Assembly (NCBI GenBank): GCA_023458915.1 | Contig: JAEWWM010000006.1 | Coordinates: 1 to 12,061, forward strand | Reading direction: 5' to 3' | Source of the DNA: Bacillota bacterium | GTDB lineage: Bacteria; Bacillota; Clostridia; Oscillospirales; Acutalibacteraceae | Length of the DNA: 12,061 nt | Part shown: piece after piece, positions 7,340 to 12,061 of the stretch | Numbering within the stretch: the stretch's first letter is position 1 | How the letters are laid out: each line of letters begins with the position of its first letter | Translations under genes and position numbers: made by a program | Notes under the pieces: generated by a model | What the model saw: the letters and a program-made list of their open reading frames with translations, nothing else | The model's database searches: none | What the model was told of the DNA's origin: nothing

Positions 7340-7565
7340 CATATTAACTTAACCTGCCGATGGTGTTCGGCATCATTGGAATTTCACCACCCCGCCATCT
7401 CTCGGGCCGGGCTACACTCTGGGACTTAACCTCGACTATGCAGAAGTATCATTGTACATTGCTATCGTCATTGCAGATTGATTACCAATCAATTTTATGT
7501 CTAGATATTTTTCGCTCGTTCAATTTGAAGTCATGGCGTACCTGACAAAACGCTCGGATAACAAC
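7340..7565. other. GC-rich island of unknown nature (structured RNA or decayed gene)
   Basis: Bases 7351-7450 are about 55% G+C against roughly 30% in the neighbourhood. Perfect small hairpins are present: leftward GCCGA/TCGGC around ACACCA near 7356-7371, and ATTGATT/AATCAAT around 3 nt near 7478-7494. On the leftward strand one frame reads through the whole island with only two stops (it contains VIRAFCQVRHDFKLNERKIS and VARPERWRGGEIPMMPNTIG), while the + strand holds a 61-codon open frame. None of these is a recognised protein and the + frame has no ribosome binding site. A conserved structured RNA or an imported, degenerate segment are both possible. Confidence 0.5.
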
Positions 7566-7614
7566 TAACGTAATTAAGTTAATTAATATTAAATTTTCAA
7601 AGAACTCGTTTTTT

Positions 7615-7651
7615 TATATAGAAGGTTTTTTATAAAAAACCCTTCTATATA
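7615..7651. terminator. long hairpin downstream of the sigma-like gene
   Basis: TATATAGAAGGTTTTTT (7615-7631) pairs with 7634-7651, which is its exact complement except for one extra C, giving a 17-bp stem with a bulge and a minimal loop. It lies past the 3' end of the leftward sigma-like gene. A T run outside the stem is absent on the leftward strand, so it may act as a processing or attenuator structure rather than a simple terminator. Confidence 0.6.
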
Positions 7652-7671
7652 TTAAAGAGTGTTTTTGGCAC
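7645..7671 (-). CDS. possible 8-residue leader peptide (VPKTLFNI)
   Basis: A GTG at 7669-7671 follows a GGGGG-rich site (7682-7686) at 10-nt spacing and opens eight sense codons before TAG at 7645-7647. The stop codon falls within the first arm of the long hairpin as read leftward. A tiny ORF running into a stable hairpin is the layout of translational or transcriptional attenuators. Too short to be confident. Confidence 0.25.
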   Translation of the reverse strand: MPKTLFNI

Positions 7672-7709
7672 TTTTTTTACACCCCCTTCTTATCTCAAAA
7701 ACCCAAATT

Positions 7710-8090
7710 TCACTTATTTAACAAAAATTTTTTAATTTTGTTAAATATTCTGTGTAGCTTTCTATTTATATTTTGCTGTGCGATACCATACATTTTCGCT
7801 ATTTCGCTTTGAGTTTTGTTTTCGAAATAGAGATAACTTAAAAGAGTTTGTTCTTCCGCATTTAAACTCTTTAGAGCTTTATGTAAGTCGGTATTTTCTA
7901 CTAGCTCTATCCAATCAGTCAGCTCATCACAAAAATACTTGTCCACCGAATAAGCAATATACTCCATTTCACTCGACAGTTCTTCAAAATCCTCAATTTC
8001 TATACGTTTACCAACTTCTTTTCTGTTCATGTTTTTAATTACTTTTTTAAAGTAAGCAACTTCATTTTTGATATCACGGCGATTTTTCAT
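7710..8090 (-). CDS. sigma-70 region-4 family protein of a mobile element
   Basis: This 126-aa protein has a helical N-terminal half (residues 1-70, charged, no known motif) and a C-terminal sigma-70 region-4-like helix-turn-helix. LKSLNAEEQTLLSYLYFENK is followed by TQSEIAKMYGIAQQNINRKL (about 93-112), the usual 'acquire helix, turn, recognition helix' of small sigma-like regulators. There is no region 2, so it is not a complete sigma factor. Such short region-4 proteins are common in clostridial conjugative transposons, where they are thought to control element genes. ATG follows a good GGAGGT at 7 nt. It probably regulates the recombinase element, an inference from position; the promoter is not obvious. 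Confidence 0.8.
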   Translation of the reverse strand: MKNRRDIKNEVAYFKKVIKNMNRKEVGKRIEIEDFEELSSEMEYIAYSVDKYFCDELTDWIELVENTDLHKALKSLNAEEQTLLSYLYFENKTQSEIAKMYGIAQQNINRKLHRIFNKIKKFLLNK

Positions 8091-8166
8091 AATCGCACCT
8101 CCAAATTATTTGATTTTTTTCAAAAAATTCGGAAGTGCTAAGGATATCTAGCTCGGTACCAAAGCC

Positions 8167-8195
8167 AGGACATTGCCTTCTTAATAGCTTGTCCT
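8167..8195. repeat. hairpin upstream of the sigma-like gene
   Basis: AGGACA and TGTCCT form a 6-bp stem around a 17-nt loop, 75-105 nt upstream of the sigma-like ORF. Read leftward, an open frame with GQAIKKAMSWLWYRARYP ends at a TAG inside this leader. It may be a regulatory leader structure or a remnant. Confidence 0.3.
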
Positions 8196-8209
8196 ATAAA
8201 GGCGCAAAA

Positions 8210-8252
8210 AAAGCAGAGCAGCACACCTAACAACGGGTGTATGTTCTGTTTT
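8210..8252 (-). terminator. intrinsic terminator hairpin, possibly bidirectional
   Basis: The lower stem CAGAGCA/TGTTCTG (one G-T pair) and upper stem ACACC/GGTGT enclose an 8-nt loop. Read leftward it is followed by seven T residues; read rightward by four. It lies about 120 nt upstream of the sigma-like start, so in the leftward direction it either insulates the element from read-through or serves as an attenuator for that gene. Confidence 0.65.
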
Positions 8253-8365
8253 AAATATGCAATTGCTTTATATCTAAAAAATATGAAAATAATTTCTAAT
8301 TGTCCATTTAAGTGCCCTCTTTCTTCTGGCTAAACAAAAAGTTTTAAATACTGCACTTTTCGATT

Positions 8366-8413
8366 ATTTAAATTTATTTTCAGACACCTATAGATGTGTC
8401 GATAAATTTAAAT
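8366..8413. repeat. perfect 12-bp AT-rich inverted repeat with inner GACAC/GTGTC
   Basis: ATTTAAATTTAT (8366-8377) and ATAAATTTAAAT (8402-8413) are exact complements. Inside them GACAC (8383-8387) pairs with GTGTC (8396-8400). The two nested stems could form a cruciform or a long hairpin. Origin of transfer, element end or terminator are all possible; nothing decides between them. Confidence 0.5.
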
Positions 8414-8516
8414 TGTGAGGTTTTGCGAGAGATTATTTCCTTTGCTCTCTAATGCTACAACTACTTTTTTGATTAATTTGTTGCTTCGTGAATGAGGTTT
8501 ATTGGGTATTAAAGAC

Positions 8517-8540
8517 GGAAAAAGCCCCTTTTCAAGGCTT
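8517..8540 (-). terminator. weak intrinsic terminator
   Basis: AAGCC and GGCTT (8522-8526 with 8536-8540) form a 5-bp stem that, read leftward, runs into five T residues. Short and only suggestive. Confidence 0.3.
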
Positions 8541-8589
8541 CAAAGGTTAAATTGTAGAAAAACGAAAAAGAACTGAAAAAATCAGTTCT

Positions 8590-8849
8590 AATTACCTTAA
8601 TATATCATCAGGAATCATGGATACGTTTTCTTCACTTATTTCCAATAATCTTAATTCCGTTATGAAAATATTTTGTCTTCAATTGCAATTATACTCTCTA
8701 TCTCTACCATAATTCTAAGCATATATGGCATGAACAACCCAGGAATACCCATGACGGAATACTGGTGGTTCCCGTTTGTGCTATCTGTTGTTGCGGCATT
8801 TAGAACCTGGGCGATACTCTTGAACGTAAAAACATGCTATAATTTTTGA
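8590..8849 (+). pseudogene. frameshifted C-terminal remnant of a CorA-type Mg2+ transporter
   Basis: CorA family proteins carry Mg2+ or Co2+ across the membrane and end in two transmembrane helices joined by a YGMN loop. Here the + strand encodes SSGIMDTFSSLISNNLNSVM (about 8605-8664), the helix before TM1, and then in another frame SSIAIILSISTIILSIYGMN with the GMN signature at 8727-8735. A second hydrophobic helix (WWFPFVLSVVAAF and on) and a TGA at 8847-8849 follow. The two parts are joined if one T is removed from the four-T run at 8671-8674. The large N-terminal domain is absent and no start or ribosome binding site is seen. It is a dead fragment, left by deletion or rearrangement. Confidence 0.82.
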
Positions 8850-8877
8850 ATATAAAACTATACTGCTTCTATTGCTT

Positions 8878-9657
8878 TTATTTTTTAATATCTTTTTTTA
8901 AATTAAGTACAGATTTTTGAGCTTCTTTTCCCAAATTTTTGAACACTTTTAGGTTGTTTTGAATATATTTTGCCATTTTAGCTGCTTCGGAGTAATTTTC
9001 ATTTTCTACTTCTTCAGCATGCTTTTTTATCAAAGTATTTGTTGCTTCATCTATATTAAAAAGCGTTATAAAGTATTTTCCCCCAATGCTTTTTAATGAT
9101 TCTTTCGCTTTTTCAAGCATGTCTTTATTATGAACATCGGACTTGGTTCTTTGCACATATTCACTAGTTTGATTATAAAGTTTTTTCAACTTATTATAAA
9201 ATTCTCTAGTGTCTTCTAAATTAACTACAAATTTTTTATTTGCCGCTTCAGCTGCTTTTTTATTTGCTGCATTAGTTGCCTCAGCTCTTTTTTTCGCTAC
9301 GTCGGCTGCTTTTTTATTTGCCGTGTTAATCGCTTCATCTTTTTTTCTTTTTGCTTCCTCGTCCGCTTTTATTTTTGCTTCTTCAGTTTCCTTTCTTTTT
9401 TTAATTCCAAATGCAACTGCCTTTTGCATTTTATCTTGCCTGTCAATGGCTTTTTTACCTACAGCAGTTTTTTTATCTTTAATTTGAAGAGCAACATAAT
9501 TAATTTTAGGTGTTTTTAAATCTATAACACTATCAAGTTCTTTTATAGTTTTTTCTATGTCTTTTATCATATCATTTATGTAATCGCACCATATACGCTG
9601 TGGTATATTATTTACAAGTTCGTTAGCTTTAGCAATCATGTCGTTAATCTCAGACAT
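8878..9657 (-). CDS. coiled-coil Ala/Lys-rich protein, probably the C-terminal part of a split gene
   Basis: I do not recognise this 259-aa protein. It is almost entirely helical: residues 1-60 acidic/basic helix, 70-142 a long Lys/Ala/Glu coiled coil, then a helical C-terminal part (150-259). Within the coiled coil, ANKKAA and related units recur with 18-residue spacing (about 113-142). No signal peptide or membrane segment is seen. The ATG at 9657 has no Shine-Dalgarno sequence, yet the same frame is open for 18 codons further upstream, back to the seven-A run where the preceding ORF ends. It is therefore likely translated as the C-terminal part of one 461-residue product, or it was split by a mutation. 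Its position beside a Pvc16-like gene allows a guess at a cargo or accessory role, nothing more. Confidence 0.65.
   Translation of the reverse strand: MSEINDMIAKANELVNNIPQRIWCDYINDMIKDIEKTIKELDSVIDLKTPKINYVALQIKDKKTAVGKKAIDRQDKMQKAVAFGIKKRKETEEAKIKADEEAKRKKDEAINTANKKAADVAKKRAEATNAANKKAAEAANKKFVVNLEDTREFYNKLKKLYNQTSEYVQRTKSDVHNKDMLEKAKESLKSIGGKYFITLFNIDEATNTLIKKHAEEVENENYSEAAKMAKYIQNNLKVFKNLGKEAQKSVLNLKKDIKK
9232..9321 (-). repeat. in-frame direct repeats in the coiled-coil gene
   Basis: A 17-bp unit, GCTGCTTTTTTATTTGC on the + strand, occurs exactly at 9251-9267 and 9305-9321, 54 nt apart, with a partial third copy near 9232-9243. It encodes ANKKA-type units 18 residues apart and looks like internal duplication within the coiled coil. 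Confidence 0.6.
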
Positions 9658-9707
9658 GATTTTAGGATTTTTCTTAATGTCATCTTCTTTCGTATTATTT
9701 TCTTTTG

Positions 9708-10262
9708 CTATTTTTTTATAGTTTCATTTTTAAAATTTTTACTGTCCCATGCTGTGTTTTTTATATCGTCTCGGATTTGCCCATCACTATATTTTTTTAA
9801 AGCGTCTTTGGAGCTAGCATATAAGATATTTAATATTTCTTTCATCTTTTTTGTGGTGTTTTCAAGCCTTTTTAAGGTAGAATCTTTGAAATAATCAAAT
9901 TTTTTAAAATTTTCAAGCTCTTTCCTGTACATTTTAAGCAGTTTAATTACTTTTTCATTGAATTTTACAGCCCTCTGATCTCTGGCAGTGGTACCAAAGG
10001 CAGCACTTATTGCTGCTGAACCCTCAATATTTTTGATGTAATCATCTAAATCAGTTATTAAATCTTCAGCACTCCTATTTCCAATAAATATTGTTTCATG
10101 TTTCGTTTCATATATATTACCGCAATGAATTGGGAATTCACCAGTAAAAGTTCTAACTATCTCTTTTTTTGCTTTGGTTACACCTTTACTAACAACACTA
10201 CCTAAAACATCGCCTGCGTAGCCTACGACATTATTCACCTTAGCTTTTAACCATTCTAACAT
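9708..10262 (-). CDS. helical protein of unknown function, 5' part of a probable split or frameshifted gene
   Basis: Not recognised. The best start is the ATG at 10262 (184 aa, beginning MLEWLKAKVNN) because AAAGGTG lies about 10 nt upstream and a consensus promoter fits that distance. The same frame extends to a TTG at 10295, but that falls at the predicted transcript start. The N-terminus has an amphipathic, mildly hydrophobic stretch (about residues 8-27, VVGYAGDVLGSVVSKGV), followed by a short beta-like segment around TFTGEFPIHCGNI and then mostly charged helices to the end. The last codons are ATA AAA AAA TAG. A -1 slip on the A7 run carries translation straight into the frame of the downstream coiled-coil ORF. 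Confidence 0.7.
   Translation of the reverse strand: MLEWLKAKVNNVVGYAGDVLGSVVSKGVTKAKKEIVRTFTGEFPIHCGNIYETKHETIFIGNRSAEDLITDLDDYIKNIEGSAAISAAFGTTARDQRAVKFNEKVIKLLKMYRKELENFKKFDYFKDSTLKRLENTTKKMKEILNILYASSKDALKKYSDGQIRDDIKNTAWDSKNFKNETIKK
9709..9719 (-). other. A7 slippery run joining two ORFs (candidate -1 frameshift site)
   Basis: Read leftward, the upstream ORF ends ATA AAA AAA TAG, so the zero-frame heptamer is A AAA AAA, a recognised -1 slippery pattern. After a -1 slip, translation continues ATA GCA AAA GAA and stays open through the ATG at 9657 to 8878. No strong downstream stem-loop or upstream Shine-Dalgarno stimulator is evident. A simple indel in the A run is the alternative. Confidence 0.5.
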
Positions 10263-10309
10263 ATCTTTCACGCACCTTTCATAATATAAATTCAAATATA
10301 TTACAATAA

Positions 10310-10338
10310 ATTATATATTTAAGTAATATTTTAGTCAA
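10310..10338 (-). promoter_or_regulatory. consensus sigma-A promoter for the leftward coiled-coil pair
   Basis: Leftward TTGACT (10333-10338), a 17-nt spacer, then a perfect TATAAT (10310-10315). The start of transcription would be near 10303, about 40 nt before the ATG at 10262. Confidence 0.75.
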
Positions 10339-10356
10339 TATTGCATAAACAAAAAG

Positions 10357-10393
10357 CGTGAAGAACCACTATCCTCTAAATAGTGTCTACACG
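10357..10393. repeat. nested hairpin upstream of the coiled-coil promoter
   Basis: CGTG (10357-10360) pairs with CACG (10390-10393) and, inside, CACTAT (10367-10372) pairs with ATAGTG (10380-10385). It lies just upstream of the leftward -35 box. It could be an operator or a terminator shielding the divergent promoters. Confidence 0.4.
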
Positions 10394-10614
10394 AGTTTAT
10401 GATAAAATATTAATCCAAATGGCAATACGAGGGGTATATTATCTCACTTATTTTGAGAATTTATAATTCTGAATTAAGATTTTAGAACAGGTTTAATATT
10501 ACTTCAGTTGATTAATCAATATTAAGTAACTTCTGTGCACTAGTCGCTTTGTGACAAATGTAAAAAAAATTAAACATATCAATAAATATTTATTTTATTG
10601 ATATAAATTTTATG
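10394..10614. other. divergent intergenic region rich in palindromes
   Basis: No gene is seen. Besides the two flanking promoters it holds the 12-bp palindrome TTGATTAATCAA near 10507-10518, a TCTCA/TGAGA hairpin near 10451-10467 and the 11-bp inverted repeat at 10576-10604. Several such sites between divergent promoters suggest regulatory protein binding. Confidence 0.4.
10576..10604. repeat. perfect 11-bp inverted repeat, possible operator
   Basis: ATATCAATAAA (10576-10586) is exactly complementary to TTTATTGATAT (10594-10604) with a 7-nt spacer. It lies just upstream of the -35 box of the promoter for the Pvc16-like gene, a suitable place for an activator or repressor site. High AT content lowers its significance. 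Confidence 0.4.
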
Positions 10615-10643
10615 TTGAAATTAGTCGAAAGAAGTTGTATTAT
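10615..10643 (+). promoter_or_regulatory. sigma-A promoter for the Pvc16-like gene
   Basis: TTGAAA (10615-10620), a 17-nt spacer, TATTAT (10638-10643). Transcription would start near 10650, leaving a leader of about 75 nt before the ATG at 10725. Confidence 0.6.
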
Positions 10644-10724
10644 CAATTTGTTATTTTACAAATTAAGATATGTCGTAATTTAAAGTTGTAAAAAATTAAA
10701 TTAAGAAAGTAGCGAAGCAAATAG

Positions 10725-11984
10725 ATGTTAAGTGAAAAAATGCTAATAGAAAGTGTCGGAGAAAATATAAAAATAGGTTTAGCAAAACTGTTGCGAGAAA
10801 CGCTAGTACCAAATTATGTTTTGGGAAACAGCCAAATTCGCAGTAACGATATTCAAATGAAAGATATTCTGAAAGATTGTCTGTCAGAAGCGGATCCGAA
10901 GTACTCTAACATAGTAGGGTTTGATATGGATGGCGTTATAAGGAAGGCTGATGACGGATCTGAATTAAAACCAGATGATTTGGGTGTACAACCATATAAA
11001 ATTTATTTAAATTATTGGATTTATACAAACTCTAAAGAAACACATGAAAGAATAAATCAAATTTTCGATCAAAATCCTACTATAATGGTTGATGATATTG
11101 ATATTGCAATTACCCGTGGAAAGAGCGAAGGTATGACTTACGATAAGATAGTATCAAAAATTACACAAGAAATGTTCCCGGATAAATTTCCTGAGTTTCT
11201 TCCAGCGTATACATTGCGTTGCATGGTGGGACCTTTTACAGTAAAGCCGGATGAAAACACAAAGATGATTGAACCCCCAATTGTAGCGGTTTCAAACGAG
11301 AACTTGAAGGATAATGGGCCAAGTTCAGCGTTCATGGTGCAGCTGGGTAAAAATACGAAAGTAAATGAGCAAAAAATAAGCACGGACGATACAGTCGCAA
11401 TTGTGGGGAATGGCTTGGTTCGACTTTTGCAAGAACATCTTTGCCCGAATTATGTGTCGACCCCTGAGGCAATTGGAGGCTGTAGTCCAAAAGAAAGAAA
11501 TGGGTGTGTCGTAGGCGTTCACCTGTATGACATTCATGAGATGGGGGGACCAGAATTAGAAGGAGGTAGAGGTATCGGTTATGCTGAGGGAGGCGGCTAC
11601 CAACAGTCTTTTCTTGATCTACATTACATGATTTCTGTCTGCCCGGATGACAAACTTAAAAATAAATTTGAAGCCGAAAACAGAATTCTCGGTAAAATTG
11701 CACAAGTTTTAAAAAGTTCACCTACAATACCGCAACAGTATTTGGAAGTAAGTATGGATGTACCGATTGATATGAAGAAGAAGACAGAATTTGAAGACAA
11801 GGCTAAAGTATGGGCGATGTACGGGGAATCTTTTAAGCCAAGTTTGTTTTATGTGGTAACAGGTGTTCCACTTGCAATTAATAATCCTGTTGTATTGTCA
11901 CAATATGAACAGAAAAGAATTCAAAAATTAATGAATGCTGCACAGCCAAATTATGAATCGTATGATGAAAAATATTATTATTAA
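10725..11984 (+). CDS. double-domain Pvc16/DUF4255-like protein (contractile injection system)
   Basis: Proteins of the Pvc16_N/DUF4255 type are encoded in extracellular contractile injection system clusters and are thought to act at the inner-tube terminus or cap. The second half (about 220-392) shows the family pattern clearly: VGVHLYDIHE at 263-272, SFLDLHYMISV at 295-305, ENRILGKIAQVL at 318-329, then WAMYGESFKPSLFYVVTGVPL at 363-383. The first half (about 7-172) repeats the layout in diverged form: ESVGENIKIGLAKLLRETLV and PNYV match VAIVGNGLVRLLQEHLC and PNYV, and PYKIYLNYWIYT matches the LDLHYMI strand. At 419 aa it is about twice a single-domain protein, so it looks like a tandem duplication or fusion. 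The start could be ATG 10725 or ATG 10740, which fits the family's N-terminus better; neither has a strong ribosome binding site. It is the first gene of a + strand run. Confidence 0.75.
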   Translation: MLSEKMLIESVGENIKIGLAKLLRETLVPNYVLGNSQIRSNDIQMKDILKDCLSEADPKYSNIVGFDMDGVIRKADDGSELKPDDLGVQPYKIYLNYWIYTNSKETHERINQIFDQNPTIMVDDIDIAITRGKSEGMTYDKIVSKITQEMFPDKFPEFLPAYTLRCMVGPFTVKPDENTKMIEPPIVAVSNENLKDNGPSSAFMVQLGKNTKVNEQKISTDDTVAIVGNGLVRLLQEHLCPNYVSTPEAIGGCSPKERNGCVVGVHLYDIHEMGGPELEGGRGIGYAEGGGYQQSFLDLHYMISVCPDDKLKNKFEAENRILGKIAQVLKSSPTIPQQYLEVSMDVPIDMKKKTEFEDKAKVWAMYGESFKPSLFYVVTGVPLAINNPVVLSQYEQKRIQKLMNAAQPNYESYDEKYYY

Positions 11985-12011
11985 AAAATTACATAGAAAG
12001 AAGGATGCTTT

Positions 12012-12061
12012 GTGGGAGGCGAAGGCGGTTGGGTATATGCTGATGCTACAAAAGAAATCAG
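12012..12061 (+). CDS. start of a downstream gene (partial)
   Basis: A GTG at 12012 follows AGAAGGA (11998-12004) at 6-7 nt and opens a frame reading MGGEGGWVYADATKE to the window edge. The ATG at 12005 is in another frame and closes after twelve codons. It begins 27 nt after the Pvc16-like gene, so it is probably in the same operon. Too little sequence to identify. Confidence 0.6.
   Translation, partial: MGGEGGWVYADATKEI

Larger units (their letters stand above)
8253..8589. other. intergenic stretch without a supportable gene
   Basis: No credible coding frame is seen on either strand. The stretch contains the AT-rich palindrome at 8366-8413, a GAGAG/CTCTC inverted repeat around 8440-8457 and a small GC hairpin at 8517-8540. 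No tRNA or recognised RNA gene is visible. The far end of the recombinase element may lie here, but no second desulfurase junction can be identified. Confidence 0.5.

Noticed and set aside
7380..7420. FMN or cobalamin riboswitch
   Set aside because: GGTGAAATTCC resembles part of those aptamers, but the remaining conserved elements are missing and no matching metabolic gene lies downstream.
7340..7450. 5S rRNA or 16S rRNA fragment in the GC-rich island
   Set aside because: Short strings such as GATGGCG, CCGAACAC and GTTAAG (5S-like) and GGTTAAGTCCC (16S-like) occur on the leftward strand, but order, spacing and the terminal helix do not fit either RNA.
7360..7545. 61-codon open frame on the + strand as a gene
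   Set aside because: No ribosome binding site, no family and it lies over the island where several frames are open; the base composition explains it.
7315..7650. Group II or group I intron
   Set aside because: A GTGTG near 7319 resembles a group II 5' end, but no domain V hairpin, intron-encoded reverse transcriptase or group I core motif is visible.
8700..8740. Second att site matching the junction at about 5235
   Set aside because: A GCCATATATGCT-like string on the leftward strand resembles the junction, but it encodes the CorA YGM motif and no desulfurase N-terminal codons follow.
9229..9341. CRISPR-like repeats
   Set aside because: The spaced repeats are in-frame coding duplications of a coiled-coil unit; only two full copies, no spacers and no cas genes.
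9209..9487. Hydrophobic-looking open frame on the + strand
   Set aside because: It is the antisense of the Lys/Ala-rich coiled coil; complementary codons give Phe, Leu and Ala by composition alone.
11138..11537. Leftward open frames inside the Pvc16-like gene
   Set aside because: They overlap a well-supported gene, lack ribosome binding sites and have no recognisable content.

Overview
The window looks like a low-GC Firmicute, most likely a clostridial (gut-type) genome. The DNA is AT-rich, several start sites have GGAGG-like ribosome binding sites, there are consensus sigma-A promoters, and a cdaA-cdaR-nusB block is present. The exact genus cannot be read from the sequence.

Region 1 (1-4600) is chromosomal backbone. 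An alanine/lysine-rich membrane-anchored protein of unknown function on the + strand converges on a leftward operon-like block: cdaA (diadenylate cyclase), cdaR/ybbR (its membrane-anchored regulator, overlapping cdaA by 8 nt) and nusB (transcription antitermination). Behind cdaA lies a leftward hypothetical single-pass membrane protein with its own consensus promoter.

Region 2 (about 4690-8590) is a mobile-element zone. A NifS-like cysteine desulfurase (class V aminotransferase) is cut at the codons around its PLP lysine. The foreign side of the junction is the 3' end of a large serine recombinase gene, so position about 5235 is probably an attachment-site junction. Moving away from the recombinase come a small element-type ORF with an odd start, a GC-rich (about 55%) island of unknown nature, a long hairpin preceded by a tiny leader-like ORF, a sigma-70 region-4 protein, and a hairpin-rich intergenic stretch. 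The 5' half of the desulfurase gene is not in the window, so the other end of the element is either beyond position 12061 or lost. A frameshifted C-terminal remnant of a CorA-type magnesium transporter (about 8590-8849) marks further decay.

Region 3 (8878-12061) is an accessory locus. A leftward pair of coiled-coil ORFs appears to be one reading frame split at a seven-A run, either a -1 frameshift site or a mutation. Divergent from it, behind a consensus promoter, is a 419-aa protein with two tandem Pvc16/DUF4255-like halves. That family belongs to extracellular contractile injection systems, so the window probably ends at the first genes of such a cluster. A further gene begins at 12012 and runs off the end.

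The strongest leads are the split desulfurase with its recombinase, the A7-linked ORF pair beside a possible injection-system locus, the double Pvc16-like protein and the unexplained GC-rich island. All family assignments come from reading motifs by eye; no database search was possible.
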